Shown here: piece by piece, positions 1 to 11,362 of the stretch
How positions within the stretch are numbered: position 1 is the first letter of the stretch
How the letters are laid out: each line of letters opens with the position of its first letter
Source of the DNA: Arion vulgaris
Lineage: Eukaryota > Mollusca > Gastropoda > Stylommatophora > Arionidae
Reading direction: 5' to 3'
NCBI GenBank assembly: GCA_020796225.1
Contig: CM036764.1
Span: 23,113,233-23,177,232, forward strand
DNA length: 64,000 bases
Notes under the pieces: model-generated
The model's input: the letters and a program-made list of their open reading frames with translations, nothing else
What the model was told of the DNA's origin: nothing
The model's database searches: none
Position numbers and translations under genes: made by a program

Positions 1-335
1 ATTGTTGTGCGTGCATGTTGTCACGGACAACCGAAGCTCTCATGCGGTCCAATCAACCAATGGAAACGCTGAACTCATCCTGATAATTAGTGTAAGATAG
101 TAAATTATCCAATAACATAAGCAGACACATGAGTTGCCATTATGATATTGATTAGGTTATATGACTACCAATGCGACAAATATCCAAGATGGAGCTATGG
201 AGCATGTGCGAAAGAATTAATTAAAGTATAATTCAGAATCAATGAAATTAAGGCAAACAGAGAAATTATGCAACAATACAAGAAGCAAAATAGATCTGGG
301 TTAAAAATTTGGTATAAAATTACCAATCTTGTAAA
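1..335. other. Unannotated AT-rich DNA
   Basis: I see no coding frame, repeat array or inverted terminal repeat here. The stretch ends at the TTAA that begins the next element. Confidence 0.5.
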
Positions 336-460
336 TTAACTCATTCATCCTTTCGAGTCGTTAAACTAGCTTACATTATTTTTTTCAGATGACGCAAAAC
401 CAGTATACTGACAAGTTTAGAATGCATTGCTATATAAATGCGTCCAGATGTAATATTTAA
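336..460 (+). mobile_element. TTAA-flanked MITE, decayed copy
   Basis: After a TTAA at 336-339 the sequence resembles the elements at 29679-29811 and 26602-26736. All share a start like CTCTTTC/CCCTTTC and internal blocks such as GACGCAAA and AAATGCGTC. The right terminus is not recognisable. TTAA targets are typical of piggyBac-type transposition, so this is probably a non-autonomous relative, but no transposase is present. Confidence 0.4.
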
Positions 461-496
461 AAAAACGACGGTTGTCATGACAAACTCAGATGTGCT

Positions 497-735
497 TTGG
501 GGTTACCTGTGGTTAAGTGGTTAAGCTGTTTGCCTTTTGTTCTGAAGATCGTTGGTTCGTATTCAAACGGTGAGCCTTACTCCGACTTCAGATGTATTTG
601 CCATCCCAACGTTAAGTATCAAGGTTTACTGCAGTGCCACATTTTTGGTCTAAGCTGGTTTCGAACTGCGGAATTTTAATGACGTCTGGTGACTAACGCC
701 GCGTGCTATCAACCTGTATATCGGCGCCCCCACCT
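497..735 (+). mobile_element. tRNA-headed SINE-like repeat
   Basis: A tRNA-like head is visible, with an A-box-like TGGTTAAGTGG near 511 and a B-box-like GGTTCGTATTC near 553. This spacing fits an RNA polymerase III internal promoter. A second tRNA-like segment on the opposite strand (GTTCGAAACC read from the minus strand near 660) follows, so two elements may abut. The 60-codon frame here is incidental. Confidence 0.45.
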
Positions 736-813
736 GGTGGTGAAATAAATCTGGAGATTCCCTTTACTTGTTTGTACATCGAATATATCTCGCATGACAA
801 ATATGTATCGTGT

Positions 814-1008
814 AATCCTCTCGTACCACTATGCGCTACGTAGGGCCTTTAAGCAATTTTTCCATACCGCTCTATCCTGGCAACTCGTTCAAACTCTTCT
901 ATGGAATTAAATCCGATATTTTTAGCCCTTCTCAGTAACGTTCTTTTCTGGGTTTTCTGAGGGCGCCTTTTCTTTTTTTAAACCAGTTACCTCCCACTTC
1001 AATACCTA
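814..1008 (-). pseudogene. LINE ORF2 C-terminal tail (RTE-like family)
   Basis: The minus strand matches the better copy at 32035-32520, which encodes a GRP-rich basic block followed by AQDRAVWR and ends in an AAT-repeat tail. That C-terminal layout is typical of the RTE group of non-LTR retrotransposons. This copy is shorter and frame-disrupted. It is a dead 5'-truncated insertion. Confidence 0.6.
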
Positions 1009-1018
1009 TACGGAATCC

Positions 1019-1385
1019 ATCATCATCAAATATCTTGTCCTGGGCAGAACTTTGCCACCCCAACAGACCTTCGGAATTTCTCTCTCTCATAGGCCAGATG
1101 TCCTGCCTCTGTAGCTGTCATGTTCAAACCATCAGTTACATCCTGAATCCACCTTATCCGTGGTCTTCCTCTTCTTCTCTTTGCCAGTTACCTCACTTCA
1201 ATCGATGGTCCTTCTCCAGCCCTTGTGTCTTCCTCCCTTCTTTCTCTTCTCGAGTGATGCCGCCTTCCATGATGAAATCTTCTCCTAATCCACCTTGTGT
1301 CTTCCTCTTCTTCTCTTTGCCTGTATACCTCCTTCCATGATGGTCTTCTCCAGCCCTTCATGTCTTTTTATATGTTCAAAATATA
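1019..1385 (-). pseudogene. LINE tail (LEKTIMEGG / GRPRRRW family), rearranged
   Basis: Read on the minus strand this belongs to the family seen at 29817-30245 and 51320-51801: a basic block with RRGRP, then a segment ending FCSGQ and a TGATGA tail (here at 1019-1027). A segment carrying the RGRP codons occurs twice, near 1155-1190 and 1295-1330, so the insertion has an internal duplication. It cannot make a protein. Confidence 0.6.
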
Positions 1386-1396
1386 TAGGGAATTCA

Positions 1397-1575
1397 TCAT
1401 CATCAAGGTGCGTATTCTTTATAGGACGTTGCTCTCTTTGCAGCACATCTGAAATTCACTCTGTCTCTTGCCAGTTCACCCACTTCGTCGATGGTCATGT
1501 TCATGGTTTCTTTAATATCTTGTAGCCATCTTCTTCTTGGTCTGCCTCTGCGTCCGGGACCCTGCCCTCTAGAAT
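1397..1575 (-). pseudogene. LINE tail (second TGATG-tailed family)
   Basis: This minus-strand fragment starts with a short ATCATC tail at 1399 and matches the longer copy at 12928-13595 almost base for base for about 150 bp. It abuts the previous LINE tail directly, so one inserted beside or into the other. Confidence 0.6.
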
Positions 1576-1735
1576 ATATAGGGAATTACTAATTATTTAA
1601 AAAATCAAGGTGCGTTTTTTTGTTTTTTTATAATATAGGGAATTACTAATTATAAAAACACACAAGTCTCCGCCAACATCAAGACAGAGCACATACGTAG
1701 AAGAGTGCCCACATCTAGACAATATATAGTTTTAG
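1576..1735. repeat. Short duplicated AT-rich segment
   Basis: The phrase ATATAGGGAATTACTAATTA occurs twice (near 1574 and 1635), and a related ATATATAGGGAATTCATC occurs near 1382. This suggests a small local duplication around the LINE ends. Confidence 0.4.
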
Positions 1736-1744
1736 TTGACGCAG

Positions 1745-1999
1745 TCACGTGTGTGCTGAGTCCAGCAAGTCAAGAAAAGAATAGTACCACTGCGAAATAC
1801 AATGCCTGTTGTAAGAGGCTACCGAAGTAGGGCCTAGAAAGCTACTCTAGTAAATAAAAAGCGTCGCAGAAATCGGATGCATGCCTGCAGGCGCATAATT
1901 GACACAACGTACAATTGCTCCTAGGCTCAGATCACATACACATGGCATAGTGTTTAACAAGTTGTCTATATAGAGCGTTAGAATAAAAAGAAGAAGAAG
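1745..1999 (-). mobile_element. SINE-like family A, minus
   Basis: This is a copy of the commonest short repeat in the window (about 245 bp). Shared landmarks are TCGTAAGAGGC, AAAAAGCGTCGCAGAAATC and the terminal GAGCG plus GAA-rich tail. Further copies lie at 17930-18507, 19340-20745, 32945-34185, 39000-39247, 39832-40150 and 40795-41055. It has no coding capacity. Confidence 0.65.
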
Positions 2000-2450
2000 C
2001 TGATGCAGTGACATCAGCAATATTTAGAACGTTCAAGATTAAGAGGAAAAACCCAAAGATTTTAGTAAAACAAGTTTTTTTAAAAACGCACAAATTTTCA
2101 AATATAATACAGTTGACAAAGGACTCAACATTTATCTCTTCCCCGTCCCAATTAGCGATGAAATCCCTGGACAGGAACAGTTTAGAAATGGACTTTTAAA
2201 AGATCGATGCGTCAATCGATTTTGTTTAATCGGCTCAGTGTTTCCGCTTCATTTCTAGTTTCTGCTGTTGTGAACAAAAGAGATGGGTTCGGTTTAGTGG
2301 TACGGACAAACACGTTATGTAACACGCAAACTGTTCATAAAAAAATGTGGATCGCCTAGGCTCGGGGGAGTGAACGGTAAACCACATCACAAACAATTCG
2401 ACATGACCCAGTTGTAGTGAGCAGGTTTATAGAATGTTTTAAAGCTTATG
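2000..2450. other. Unannotated region
   Basis: I see no recognisable element. A 63-codon frame at 2008-2199 has low-complexity content and no family resemblance that I can recognise. Confidence 0.45.
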
Positions 2451-2451
2451 A

Positions 2452-2700
2452 TTTATTTGATTAATTGATTGATTAATTGATTGATTGATTAATTGATTGA
2501 TTGACTGCTAGAACCACCATCATTACACTTCGATGATTAACCAATTATATGCTCAGAATTCTTTCTTACATAGCATGATATCAGCGACAGTGCACGACCT
2601 CCTTAGCACAGGTATGGGTACCGATATCATTTATGTGATTGTGGAAAATATGTAGGAGTTTTATTGTAATAGATATTAATAGCTGTTACCTCAGCAGCAA
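2452..2700 (-). mobile_element. SINE family B, degraded copy with ATTG-repeat tail
   Basis: An (ATTG)n tract at 2458-2504 is followed by CACCATCATTACACTTC, which matches the 3' end of family B seen at 4335, 26893 and 60345 (minus orientation). Similarity fades after about 2640, so the tRNA-derived head is missing. Confidence 0.55.
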
Positions 2701-3989
2701 TTTTCAGATCTATTTGCAACTGCAAAAGTTCTTTGAATGAAGAAGAAACCAAAAGAAACACCAACAGCCCATTGTTAAGGCATTAACATCTACTGATATC
2801 TGATGCTCTCCATTCACGGGTGATTAACACATTTCATCAATGGACTGACATCTAAACAACAGATGACTAACAGCATGTTCATGTCTACTCTGTGTTACCA
2901 GATCCAAACATGGACAATGAGCAAAGCATAGTCACAATAAATAACTATATTAAAAATGTGATACCTACGGAAAGTTGTCAAAAGCACCAGAAATGACAAG
3001 AGTCATCAACATCTGCATAAGAAGAAAGTTGGGACATACTCTACTTGAATTACATTGAGAAACAAAGAATCAAGGGTTTGGTCACTTAATAAGTTAATCG
3101 CGCCACATGCTCAATGATCTAGTGTAATGGCTGATTGAGCACTATCTGAAATTTACATTTATACATTTACATATGAATATACCTTTTTTTTTTAAACCAA
3201 CATAACTAACTCGGAACTCGGTAAAGAAATCTCGTTTAAAAAAAAGTAGAAAATGGTCGCTTTGACCTACACATTTTTGTAGGAATTAGTTTTCCAAATC
3301 TCATTATTTCCAGAGTTTGGCATTCTCAATTTTTTCCTACGACAAACAAACAGACAATCAGTTTTATAATTAAGATTTCGTTATTTTCACATCTCAGCCG
3401 CTTCGTTTCCAATCCCCCGCAAATTTTAAAAAAAAAACTTCCTCTTCTTTTGTTGCCACACTGTTACCAGGTTGTTGCCCAGTGTCGTGGTTTTCTGTTT
3501 TTGACTTGCGCTGTTCTAGTGGCTTGGGTGACAGTTATTTGTGTTCTTTGACAGGTTAAAAAAAACTAACAACGACAAATCTCCAACAAGTCTTTAGGCA
3601 AAATTTGTTTTTTTTAATATTCATTTCTAAATGGCTACTTGATGTTCATTCAGTTGCGATGCCTTTTCTTAAAACGTTTTCTGTCATCAATATCTCTTTC
3701 TCTCTTCTTCTTCTTCTTCTTCTTCATATTATGGTTGTTATCTTTCTATCTCTATTAAACCCGGAAGACCCAAAATGACATCGAGGAGAACTGTAGAAGA
3801 GAACTGAAAGAAAGAAATCACATCTGGAACACAATATATATGACGGTCATGAATGGAGAAAATGATTGGTATTTGTTGCTGCGTTAAGCTCCAGAGGCGT
3901 CACCGGCTAGAGAGAGAGAAAGAGCTATCTCTATTAGTTCTTGCCCAGGTATCACTCGGCGTCCTTTTTCTTAGTTTCACCATTTCAAC
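2701..3989. other. Mostly unique AT-rich sequence with a LINE trace
   Basis: Around 3037-3100 on the plus strand a short segment resembles the LINE at 62290-62350 (LNYIEKQRIK-like translation). A (CTT)n tract lies at 3700-3726. The rest shows no coding signal or repeat structure that I can support. Confidence 0.4.
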
Positions 3990-4280
3990 TTCCTCCTATC
4001 ACGAGTATATTGTCCATTCCCCAGGCGGATGATAAAATTGGTTGTCCGTTCTTTCCGTTAAGCGTAGGGTGGAGCTTTAATTTGCGTTCCAGTGCCAGAT
4101 GGGTCTCCCCTTTTTGTGTTATATCCGTGTTTATGTAGTGGGGTCTTGATATTGTCTATCCATCTTTCTTGGTCTTTCCTTCTCTCTAGTACCTGATCTC
4201 TTTTTATTATATGCTGTTATTGGTGGTTGGTTGTATTTCATTCTTATTAAATGTCCAAACTATTGTATTTGTTATTTAAT
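3990..4280 (-). pseudogene. LINE tail (NQPPITAYNKK family)
   Basis: The minus strand matches the LINE C-terminal segment at 52310-52600 and 58385-58620. Shared elements are an NQPP motif, a basic RPRKRW-like block and a final segment ending in a short proline-containing tail. Frames are broken. It is a decayed 5'-truncated insertion. Confidence 0.6.
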
Positions 4281-4332
4281 GAGTTTATTATTTTCTTTTG
4301 AATCCGCAGAGCTTACTCTGATTCTACTGTTT

Positions 4333-4755
4333 ATTGATAGGACCATCATCATTGCACTTCGGTGAGTAACCATGTGTGCTCCGATCGCTTTCTTACACAG
4401 AAAGATTTCAGTTGTAGTGCACGACCTCCGTAGCACTGGCGAGGGTCCCCGATCTAATTTGGAAGATAGTGAAGATATTTTTGTAGGAATTTTATTTTTA
4501 ATGAATTTTTCCCTGGGAGCAGCTTTCCAGCCTGCTCTTCTCGATTTTGAACTGCCAGGGATTCTATTACGTGCTCAAATTGAACACGGGACCTACGTTT
4601 TATCCATTGTCTCCACTAGGACTAGGAACTCGATATCGCCTACACTGAGATCAGAGATTTCTGGAAAAATATCCAGATGGCTCCATGAGGGAGCGAACCT
4701 GATACCTTTGGCAACGAGAGACGAGTACCTAACCACTACGCCACAGACTCTTCTA
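4333..4755 (-). mobile_element. SINE family B, near full length, minus
   Basis: The minus strand begins with a tRNA-like head: CTGTGGCGTAGTGGTTAGG is the A-box region and AGGTTCGCTCCC the B-box region. A body of about 350 bp follows, ending in GCAATGATGATGGTCC and a CAAT-type tail. This is one of the best copies with 26885-27260 and 60300-60750. The 148-codon frame read across its plus strand is incidental. Confidence 0.7.
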
Positions 4756-5220
4756 CAACTACAATGTGTCTCTCTGCATGTTTCTATATCTTTATTACTT
4801 ACACATCCTCATTTATAAAGCCTCTACAACGTTCAATCTTTCTCTCCTTCTGTTACCTAACAAAATATTTTTCCATGACTAATTTAAGGGAAAACCGAGG
4901 CTAAAACAAACAGAGAGATAATCGTCAGAACATTGTCAAATATGTCAATATTAACAATAGGATCATATTGAATCTAATCAAACTGGAGAGAATGTCTGAT
5001 TAAATGAGCAGAGAAAGGGATAGAGAGATGGAAGCAGATGATGAGTAAATATCATTACCAACTATTGACTTTATTATGACATGTCTTTTTTTTAAATGTA
5101 TTATGTTTTTATGAGGTTTTAGAAGTATTGTTAGTATCAGAGAAGGAATTGAATATGTGATAGTTGGAACATGTATAATTAAGACTATAGTGTAGGAAAG
5201 GGATTAATTGTTAGCTATCA
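4756..5220. other. Unannotated AT-rich DNA
   Basis: No element or coding signal is visible. Sequence resembling the next array (TCAGAGA words) begins near 5138. Confidence 0.4.
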
Positions 5221-5496
5221 GAGAGGGAATTTGTGTAGTGATCAGAGAGGGAATATTGTTAGTATCAGAGAAGAGGATTGTTTGAAGTATCAGAGAAGGG
5301 AATATTGTAGTATCAAGAGGGAATATTGTTAGTATCAGAGAAGGGAATATTGTTAGTATCAGAGAAGGGAATATTGTTAGTATCAGAGAAGGGAATATTG
5401 TTAGTATCAGAGAAGAGAATATTGTTAGTATCAGAGAAGGGAATATTGTTAGTATCAGAGAAGGGAATATTGTTAGTATCAGAGAAGGGAATATTG
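5221..5496. repeat. 24-bp minisatellite
   Basis: The unit contains AGTATCAGAGAAGGGAATAT and repeats every 24 bp (for example AAGGGAATAT at 5341 and 5365). The centre is nearly perfect and the left edge is degenerate. Because 24 is divisible by three, stop-free frames exist on both strands (VSEKGILL and IPFSDTNN units). These are artefacts. Confidence 0.9.
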
Positions 5497-5568
5497 ATAA
5501 TAAATGTGTATGGGGATATGTGTGTGAACATGTAATAAATAATAAATGACATAATATGTGTGTTAATG

Positions 5569-5910
5569 TTGACTATACGAGGGGATGTCGTCTGAATGTG
5601 TGGTCAGTCGCTGACTATATGAGGGGATGTCGTTTGAATGTGTGGTCAGTGGCTGACTATATGAGGGGATGTCGTCTGAATGTGTGGTCAGTCGCTGACT
5701 ATACGAGGATGTCGTTTGAATGTGTGTCAGTGGCTGACTTATATAGGGATATCGTCTGAATATGTGGTCAGTCGCTGACTATACGAGGGGATGTCGTCTG
5801 AATGTGTGGTCAGTCGCTGATTATACAAGGAAATATTATCTAAATGTGTGATCAGTCGCTGATTATACAAGGAAATATTATCTAAATGTGTGATCATTCG
5901 CTGATTTATT
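5569..5910. repeat. 42-bp minisatellite
   Basis: The unit runs from GACTATACGAGGGGATGTCG to GTGTGGTCAGTCGCT with spacing 42 bp (GACTATA at 5571 and 5613). About eight copies diverge toward the right, where AAGGAAATATTATC replaces GAGGGGATGTCGTC. Confidence 0.85.
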
Positions 5911-5939
5911 AATAAATGATCTCTATATTTTGTAACTAT

Positions 5940-6034
5940 TCTCTCTCTCAAATATATACATCCTCTCTCTCTTTCTTTCTCTCTCTCTCTCTCTCAATTA
6001 GACACATAACAAATAAGCTATATATATATATTGA
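5940..6034. repeat. CT-rich and AT dinucleotide tracts
   Basis: A (CT)n run at 5941-5997 is followed by a short (AT)n run at 6020-6031. These are simple repeats directly left of the MITE. Confidence 0.8.
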
Positions 6035-6291
6035 CAGGATGTTCAAGATAATTGCAGCCCCATTGACAATTCGAAAGTTGCCAGGTACAAATTGAGTTGT
6101 GTTTGTTTACTATTTAAACCGGTTCTGACTAGCTCGTCCTACGTCACATTTGTTCATCGCCCCTTCCCGCACTACAATTACACACCGTCACACAACCTTG
6201 ACCTATAGTACGTCATAACTGAACCTTCTATTTCCATACATATATGCCAGATTAGCTCCATTCAAGGGCTGCAATTATCTTGAACACCCTG
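6035..6291. mobile_element. TA-flanked MITE (mariner/Tc1-like), copy 1
   Basis: The element begins CAGGATGTTCAAGATAAT and ends ATTATCTTGAACACCCTG, which are inverted repeats of each other. A TA follows at 6292-6293; the left side reads GA, presumably a mutated TA. It is about 257 bp and closely matches the copy at 17304-17562. Short size, TIRs and TA target fit a mariner/Tc1-type non-autonomous element. No transposase is encoded. Confidence 0.8.
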
Positions 6292-6655
6292 TATAAATAT
6301 ATATATATATGCATATGTCATCCAGTAAGAAGAAACTTTGGTCGATGTTAGAGAGAGATGATACAAGACTTTCAAACATGGCTGTTTCACTGTACGTTGG
6401 ATTGTTTCTCGTAAGAAAATCATATACAAATAAGTGGTTGCAAGAGCAGAGTACTTCTTCATTAAGTCACTATCGTTAGTAGTGGGTGAGTAGAGTAGAG
6501 GGGGTGTTGACCCGTACCTTAATGACCCGGAGAGTTATGCCGACCTGAACATCGTTCTTGACAGGGTTACCCAAGCCGCACAGATCAAAGAAAAGTGACC
6601 AGACTAATTGTCACTTTCTTAATTACAAAATAAAAAAAGTTGACAATACCAACTC
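6292..6655. other. Unannotated spacer between arrays
   Basis: A short AT run precedes ordinary sequence with no recognisable element. The next array begins at about 6658. Confidence 0.4.
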
Positions 6656-6657
6656 TG

Positions 6658-7398
6658 TGGTAAGAACAGCGCTCCACGTCGGCATGTCTGGTAGAACTGC
6701 GCCACGTCAGCATGTCTGATAGAACAGGCTCGCGTCGGCATGTCTGGTGAACTGCGCTCCATGTCGGCTTCTGGTAGAACTATCGCTTTCACGTCGGCAT
6801 GTCTGGTAGACTAGCGCTCCACGTCGGCATGTCGGTAGAACTAGCGCCCATGTCGGCATGTCTGGTAGAACTATCGCCATGTCGGCATGTCTGGTAGAAC
6901 ACGCCCATGTCGGCATGTCTGTAGAACAGCGCTCCACGTCGGCATGTCTGGTAGAACGCGCCGTCGGCATGTCTGTAGAACACGCTCGTCGGCTGTCTGG
7001 TAGAACTGCGCTCCGTCGGCATGTCTGGTAAGAACTAGCGCTCCAGTCAGCATGTCTGAGTAAGAACTAGCGCTCCACGTCGGCATGTCTGGTAAGAACT
7101 AGCGCTCCACGTCGGCATGTCTGGTAAGAACAGCGCTCCCGTCGGCATGTCTGGTAAGAACTACGCTCCATGTCGGCAGTCAGAAGAATAGCGCTCCATG
7201 TCGCATGTCTGGTAGACTCTCCATCGGATGTCTGGTAAGAACTGCGCTCCATCGGCATGTCTGGTAAGAACTAGCGCTCCATGTCGGCATGTCTGGTAAG
7301 AACTAGCGCTCCAGTCGGCATGTCTGTAAGAACTAGCGCCACGTCGGCATGTCTGGTAAGAACGCGCCGTCGGCATGTCGGTAGAACTAGGCTCCACC
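6658..7398. repeat. 32-bp GC-richer minisatellite, degenerate
   Basis: The unit has GTCGGCATGTCTGGTA followed by AGAACTAGCGCTCCA, nominally 32 bp, with many single-base deletions so that phase drifts. There are about 23 copies. The minus-strand frames with repeated MPTWSA are artefacts. The indel density may be real decay or sequencing/assembly error in a repeat. Confidence 0.85.
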
Positions 7399-7399
7399 T

Positions 7400-7860
7400 C
7401 GGGAGTCAAATGACGAGTAGCAGAAAAATTCGCAAGGTCACTGAAACGCTGACAACCCTTTTCCGACCGCAAACAACTAAAACAGAAACTTCTAAGCTGG
7501 AGACGGGGTCTTCTTGAAACTTAAGATACCCCGAATATCCTGGGAAACCATAAATAAAACTTTCAGAAAATGGGAAAAATGAAAAACAACTGCTGATACT
7601 CTATGCTCCATGAGGAGCATGGAGAAATATTCAAGCAAACAAGCAAGCAGAGATTGTGAAGATTAGAAATGAGATAATGTGAAGTTATTTACAATACAGA
7701 TAGTGATGTTGATATTATCTTCAAGAGATATGGACGTAAATCAAACAATAGTTATTGATCTACAGCGCGGCCAAGACTGGTAAGTAAACATGAACAACTA
7801 TAGTATTACTCTATCAATTTATCAAGTAATGTTACAGCAGAATGTGACACCTAGACTGGA
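7400..7860. other. Unannotated spacer
   Basis: No coding or element signal. A small inverted pair GCTCCATGAGGAGCATGGAG lies near 7604. Confidence 0.4.
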
Positions 7861-9910
7861 GGACATGACGACATCTGAAATAGAGGACATGTCACATGAA
7901 ATTTAGAACATGACGACTGGAATTGAGATCATTATATTGGATTGGAAGACATGGTATCTCAAATGGAGAACATGTCACACGGAAGGGATAACGTTCTATC
8001 TTTAATAGAGAACATGCCTCCTTAAGTGGTGGGCATGTCACATGGCATGGAGGGCATGTCATATGACATGGAGGACATGCCACATAAAATGGAGAACATG
8101 TCACATGGAATAAAGAAAACGCATCATAAAATGGAGAACATGTCACATGAAATGGAAAATATGTCACATAGAATAAATAACATGTCACATAGAATAAAGA
8201 AAACGCATCATAAAATGGAGAACATGTCACATGAAATGGAAAATATGTCACATAGAATAAATAACATGTCACATAGAATAAAGAAAACGCATCATAAAAT
8301 GGAGAACATGTCACATGAAATGGAAAATATGTCACATAGAATAAAGAACATGTCACATAGAATAAAGAAAACGCATCATAAAATGGAGAACATGTCACAT
8401 GAAATGGAAAATATGTCACATGAAATAAAGAACACGCTAAATTAAATGGAGAACATGTCACATAGAATAAAGAAAACGCATCATAAAATGAAGAACGTCA
8501 CATAGAATAAAGAACACGCTAAATAAAATGGAGAACATGTCACATAGAATAAAGAACACGCTAAATAAAATGGAGAACATGTCACATAGAATAAAGAAAA
8601 CGCATCATAAAATGGAGAATATGTCACATAGAATAAAGAAAACGCATCATAAAATGGAGAACATGTCACATAGAATAAAGAAAACGCATCATAAAATGGA
8701 GAACATGTCACATAGAATAAAGAAAACGCATCATAAAATGGAGAACATGTCACATAGAATAAAGAACACGCTACATAAAATGGAGAACATGTCACATAGA
8801 ATAAAGAAAACGCATCATAAAATGGAGAACATGTCACATAGAATAAAGAACACGCTACATAAAATGGAGAACATGTCACATAGAATAAAGAACACGCTAC
8901 ATAAAATGGAGAACATGTCACATAGAATAAAGAACACGCTACATGAATGGAGAACATGTCACATGAATAAAGAACACGCTACATGAAATGGAGAACATGT
9001 CACTGAATAAAGAACACGTACATAAAATGGAGAAATGTCACATGAATAAAGAAAACGCATCATAAAATGGAACATGTCACATAAATGAAAATGCATCATA
9101 AAATGGAGAACATGTCACATAGAATAAAGAACACGCTACATAAAATGGAGAACATGTCACATAGAATAAAGAACACGCTACATAAAATGGAGAACATGTC
9201 ACATAGAATAAAGAAAACGCATCATAAAATGGAGAACATGTCACATAGAATAAAGAACACGCTACATAAAATGGAGAATATGTCACATAGAATAAAGAAA
9301 ACGCATCATAAAATGGAGAACATGTCACATAGAATAAAGAACACGCTAAATAAAATGGAGAACATGTCACATAGAATAAAGAACACGCTACATAAAATGG
9401 AGAACATGTCACATAGAATAAAGAACACGCTAAATAAAATGGAGAACATGTCACATAGAATAAAGAACACGCTACATAAAATGGAGAACATGTCACATAG
9501 AATAAAGAACACGCTACATAAAATGGAGAATATGTCACATAGAATAAAGAACAAGCTACATAAAATGGAGAATATGTCACATAGAATAAAGAAAACGCAT
9601 CATAAAATGGAGAACATGTCACATAGAATAAAGAACACGCTACATAAAATGGAGAATATGTCACATAGAATAAAGAAAACGCATCATAAAATGGAGAACA
9701 TGTCACATAGAATAAAGAACACGCTACATAAAATGGAGAATATGTCACATAGAATAAAGAAAACGCATCATAAAATGGAGAACATGTCACTTGGAATGGA
9801 AAATCTCCCGCACGGAATAGAGAACACTTAACATGGAATGGATAACACCCCAAACGGAATAGAGAATACAAAACATGGATTGAAGAATATGTCACGCGAA
9901 ATGGAGAAAT
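7861..9910. repeat. 42-bp minisatellite built of two 21-bp halves
   Basis: The dominant unit is 42 bp: one half reads ATAAAATGGAGAACATGTCA, the other ATAGAATAAAGAACACGCTA. The halves are diverged copies of one 21-bp ancestor. Some blocks add a third 21-bp variant, giving higher-order order (8080-8445). Since 42 is divisible by three, both strands carry stop-free frames of up to 272 codons. The left edge (7861-8080) is strongly degenerate. Sequence of the same kind resumes right of the SINE at 9924-10127. Confidence 0.9.
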
Positions 9911-9923
9911 AGTTAAATAAGTT

Positions 9924-10127
9924 GGGTTTTTTCCCGATCCAGAAGCATTTGGAGTTTTAGCTCTTCGACATCGGTGTCATGGACATCGTAACCCTTCAGT
10001 TCGGTGCCACGAACACCGTAAATCTGGGAAACATGTGGCTTTTCTGCCAGCCCGCGGAATTGAACCCGCACTCACAGAAGGCTAGTCACCCGTAGTCAGC
10101 GCGTACGAACACGCTGGGCATGTGGGC
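9924..10127 (-). mobile_element. tRNA-headed SINE family D inside a minisatellite
   Basis: The minus strand starts GCCCACATGCCCAGCGTG and shows a B-box-like GGTTCAATTCC and an internal CGAACTGAAGGGTTACG segment. It is bounded by a perfect 13-bp direct repeat, AGTTAAATAAGTT, at 9911-9923 and 10128-10140. That is a typical LINE-type target-site duplication. Other copies: 30551-30715, 57148-57350, 61914-62103. This insertion postdates the array. Confidence 0.8.
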
Positions 10128-10170
10128 AGTTAAATAAGTTAAAGAACGCGCTACATGGAATGGAGAAGCT

Positions 10171-11025
10171 TAGTTATACAGTCATATAGTCATAGACTTA
10201 GTATATAGTCATAGATATTTTGTCATAGACTTATAAGTCATATAGTCATAATTATAGTCATAGACTTAGTTATATAGTCATAGACTTATAAGTCATAGAC
10301 TAGTATATAGTCATAGACAGTATATAGTCATAGATAGTTATATAGTCATAGACTTGTATATATCATAGTCATATAGTCATAGACTTAGTTATCAGTCATA
10401 TAGTCATAGACTTAGTATATAGTCTAGACTAGTTAATATCATAGACGTTATAAGTCAAGACTAGTTATATAGTCATAGACTTAGTATAAGTCATAGACTT
10501 GTATAAGTCATAGTCATATAGTCATAGACTTAGTTATACAGTCATATAGTCATAGACTTAGTTATATAGTCATATAGTCATAGACGTATAGTCATATAGT
10601 CATAGACTTATAGTCATATAGTCATAGACTTAGTTATACAGTCATATAGTCATAGACTTATATAGTCATAGACTTATAGTCATATAGTCATATAGTCATA
10701 TAGTCATAGACTTATAGTCATATAGTCATAGACTTAGTTATATAGTCATATAGTCATAGACTTATAGTCATATAGTCATAGACTTATAGTCATATAGTCA
10801 TAGACTTAGTTATACAGTCATATAGTCATAGACTTAGTCATATAGTCATAGACTTATAGTCATATAGTCATATAGTCATAGACTTATAGTCATATAGTCA
10901 TAGACTTAGTTATATAGTCATATAGTCATAGACTTAGTCATATAGTCATAGACTTAGTCATATAGTCATATAGTCATAGACTTACAGTCATATAGTCATA
11001 GACTTAGTCATATAGTCTAGACACC
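10171..11025. repeat. About 20-bp AT-rich minisatellite
   Basis: Words of the type TATAGTCATAGACTTAGT recur with units of about 12, 20 and 22 bp in mixed order. Length variation makes a single period hard to define. No open frame of note. Confidence 0.85.
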
Positions 11026-11117
11026 AAAATATCAAAGACAAAGAAGATATAATTATTTAAAACTGAATTGATATAACCTACAATACATTGATAGTTGATG
11101 GTTGATGGTTTCAAACT

Positions 11118-11362
11118 TGATAACAACCTGCTGCCTTGCAGGTTTGGCTGGGGACAGCAAAGGGCTAACGGAGAGCGAACCCAGTAAACGCTGGTTGAAA
11201 CCGAACACACCACCGAAGGATAAACACCAGAGCTCCAATTGGTACTGAAGGTTGTGAACGTATACCCGTTCTTGGTATTAAAGCTGTTTATATATCACAT
11301 TTGAATGATAAAAACGGCCTTAAGAACAATCGCGAGAGAGAGAGAGAGAGAGAGAGAGAACT
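11118..11362 (+). mobile_element. Repeat family E with (GA)n tail
   Basis: The copy starts CCTGCTGCCTTGCAGG, contains GGCTGGGGACAGCAAAGG and ACCAGAGCTCCAATTGG, and ends in a (GA)n run at 11333-11359. Related copies lie at 41128-41540 and 42930-43195, also ending in GA runs. I see no convincing tRNA head, so its class is unknown. Confidence 0.6.

Noticed and set aside
7892..9895. Long frames on both strands (MENMSHRIK and FSLFYVTCSP repeats)
   Set aside because: The 42-bp unit is divisible by three and lacks stops in several frames, and both strands are open over the same span.
7861..9910. A CRISPR-like array
   Set aside because: Units are contiguous and similar throughout, with no unique spacers, and the context is eukaryotic.
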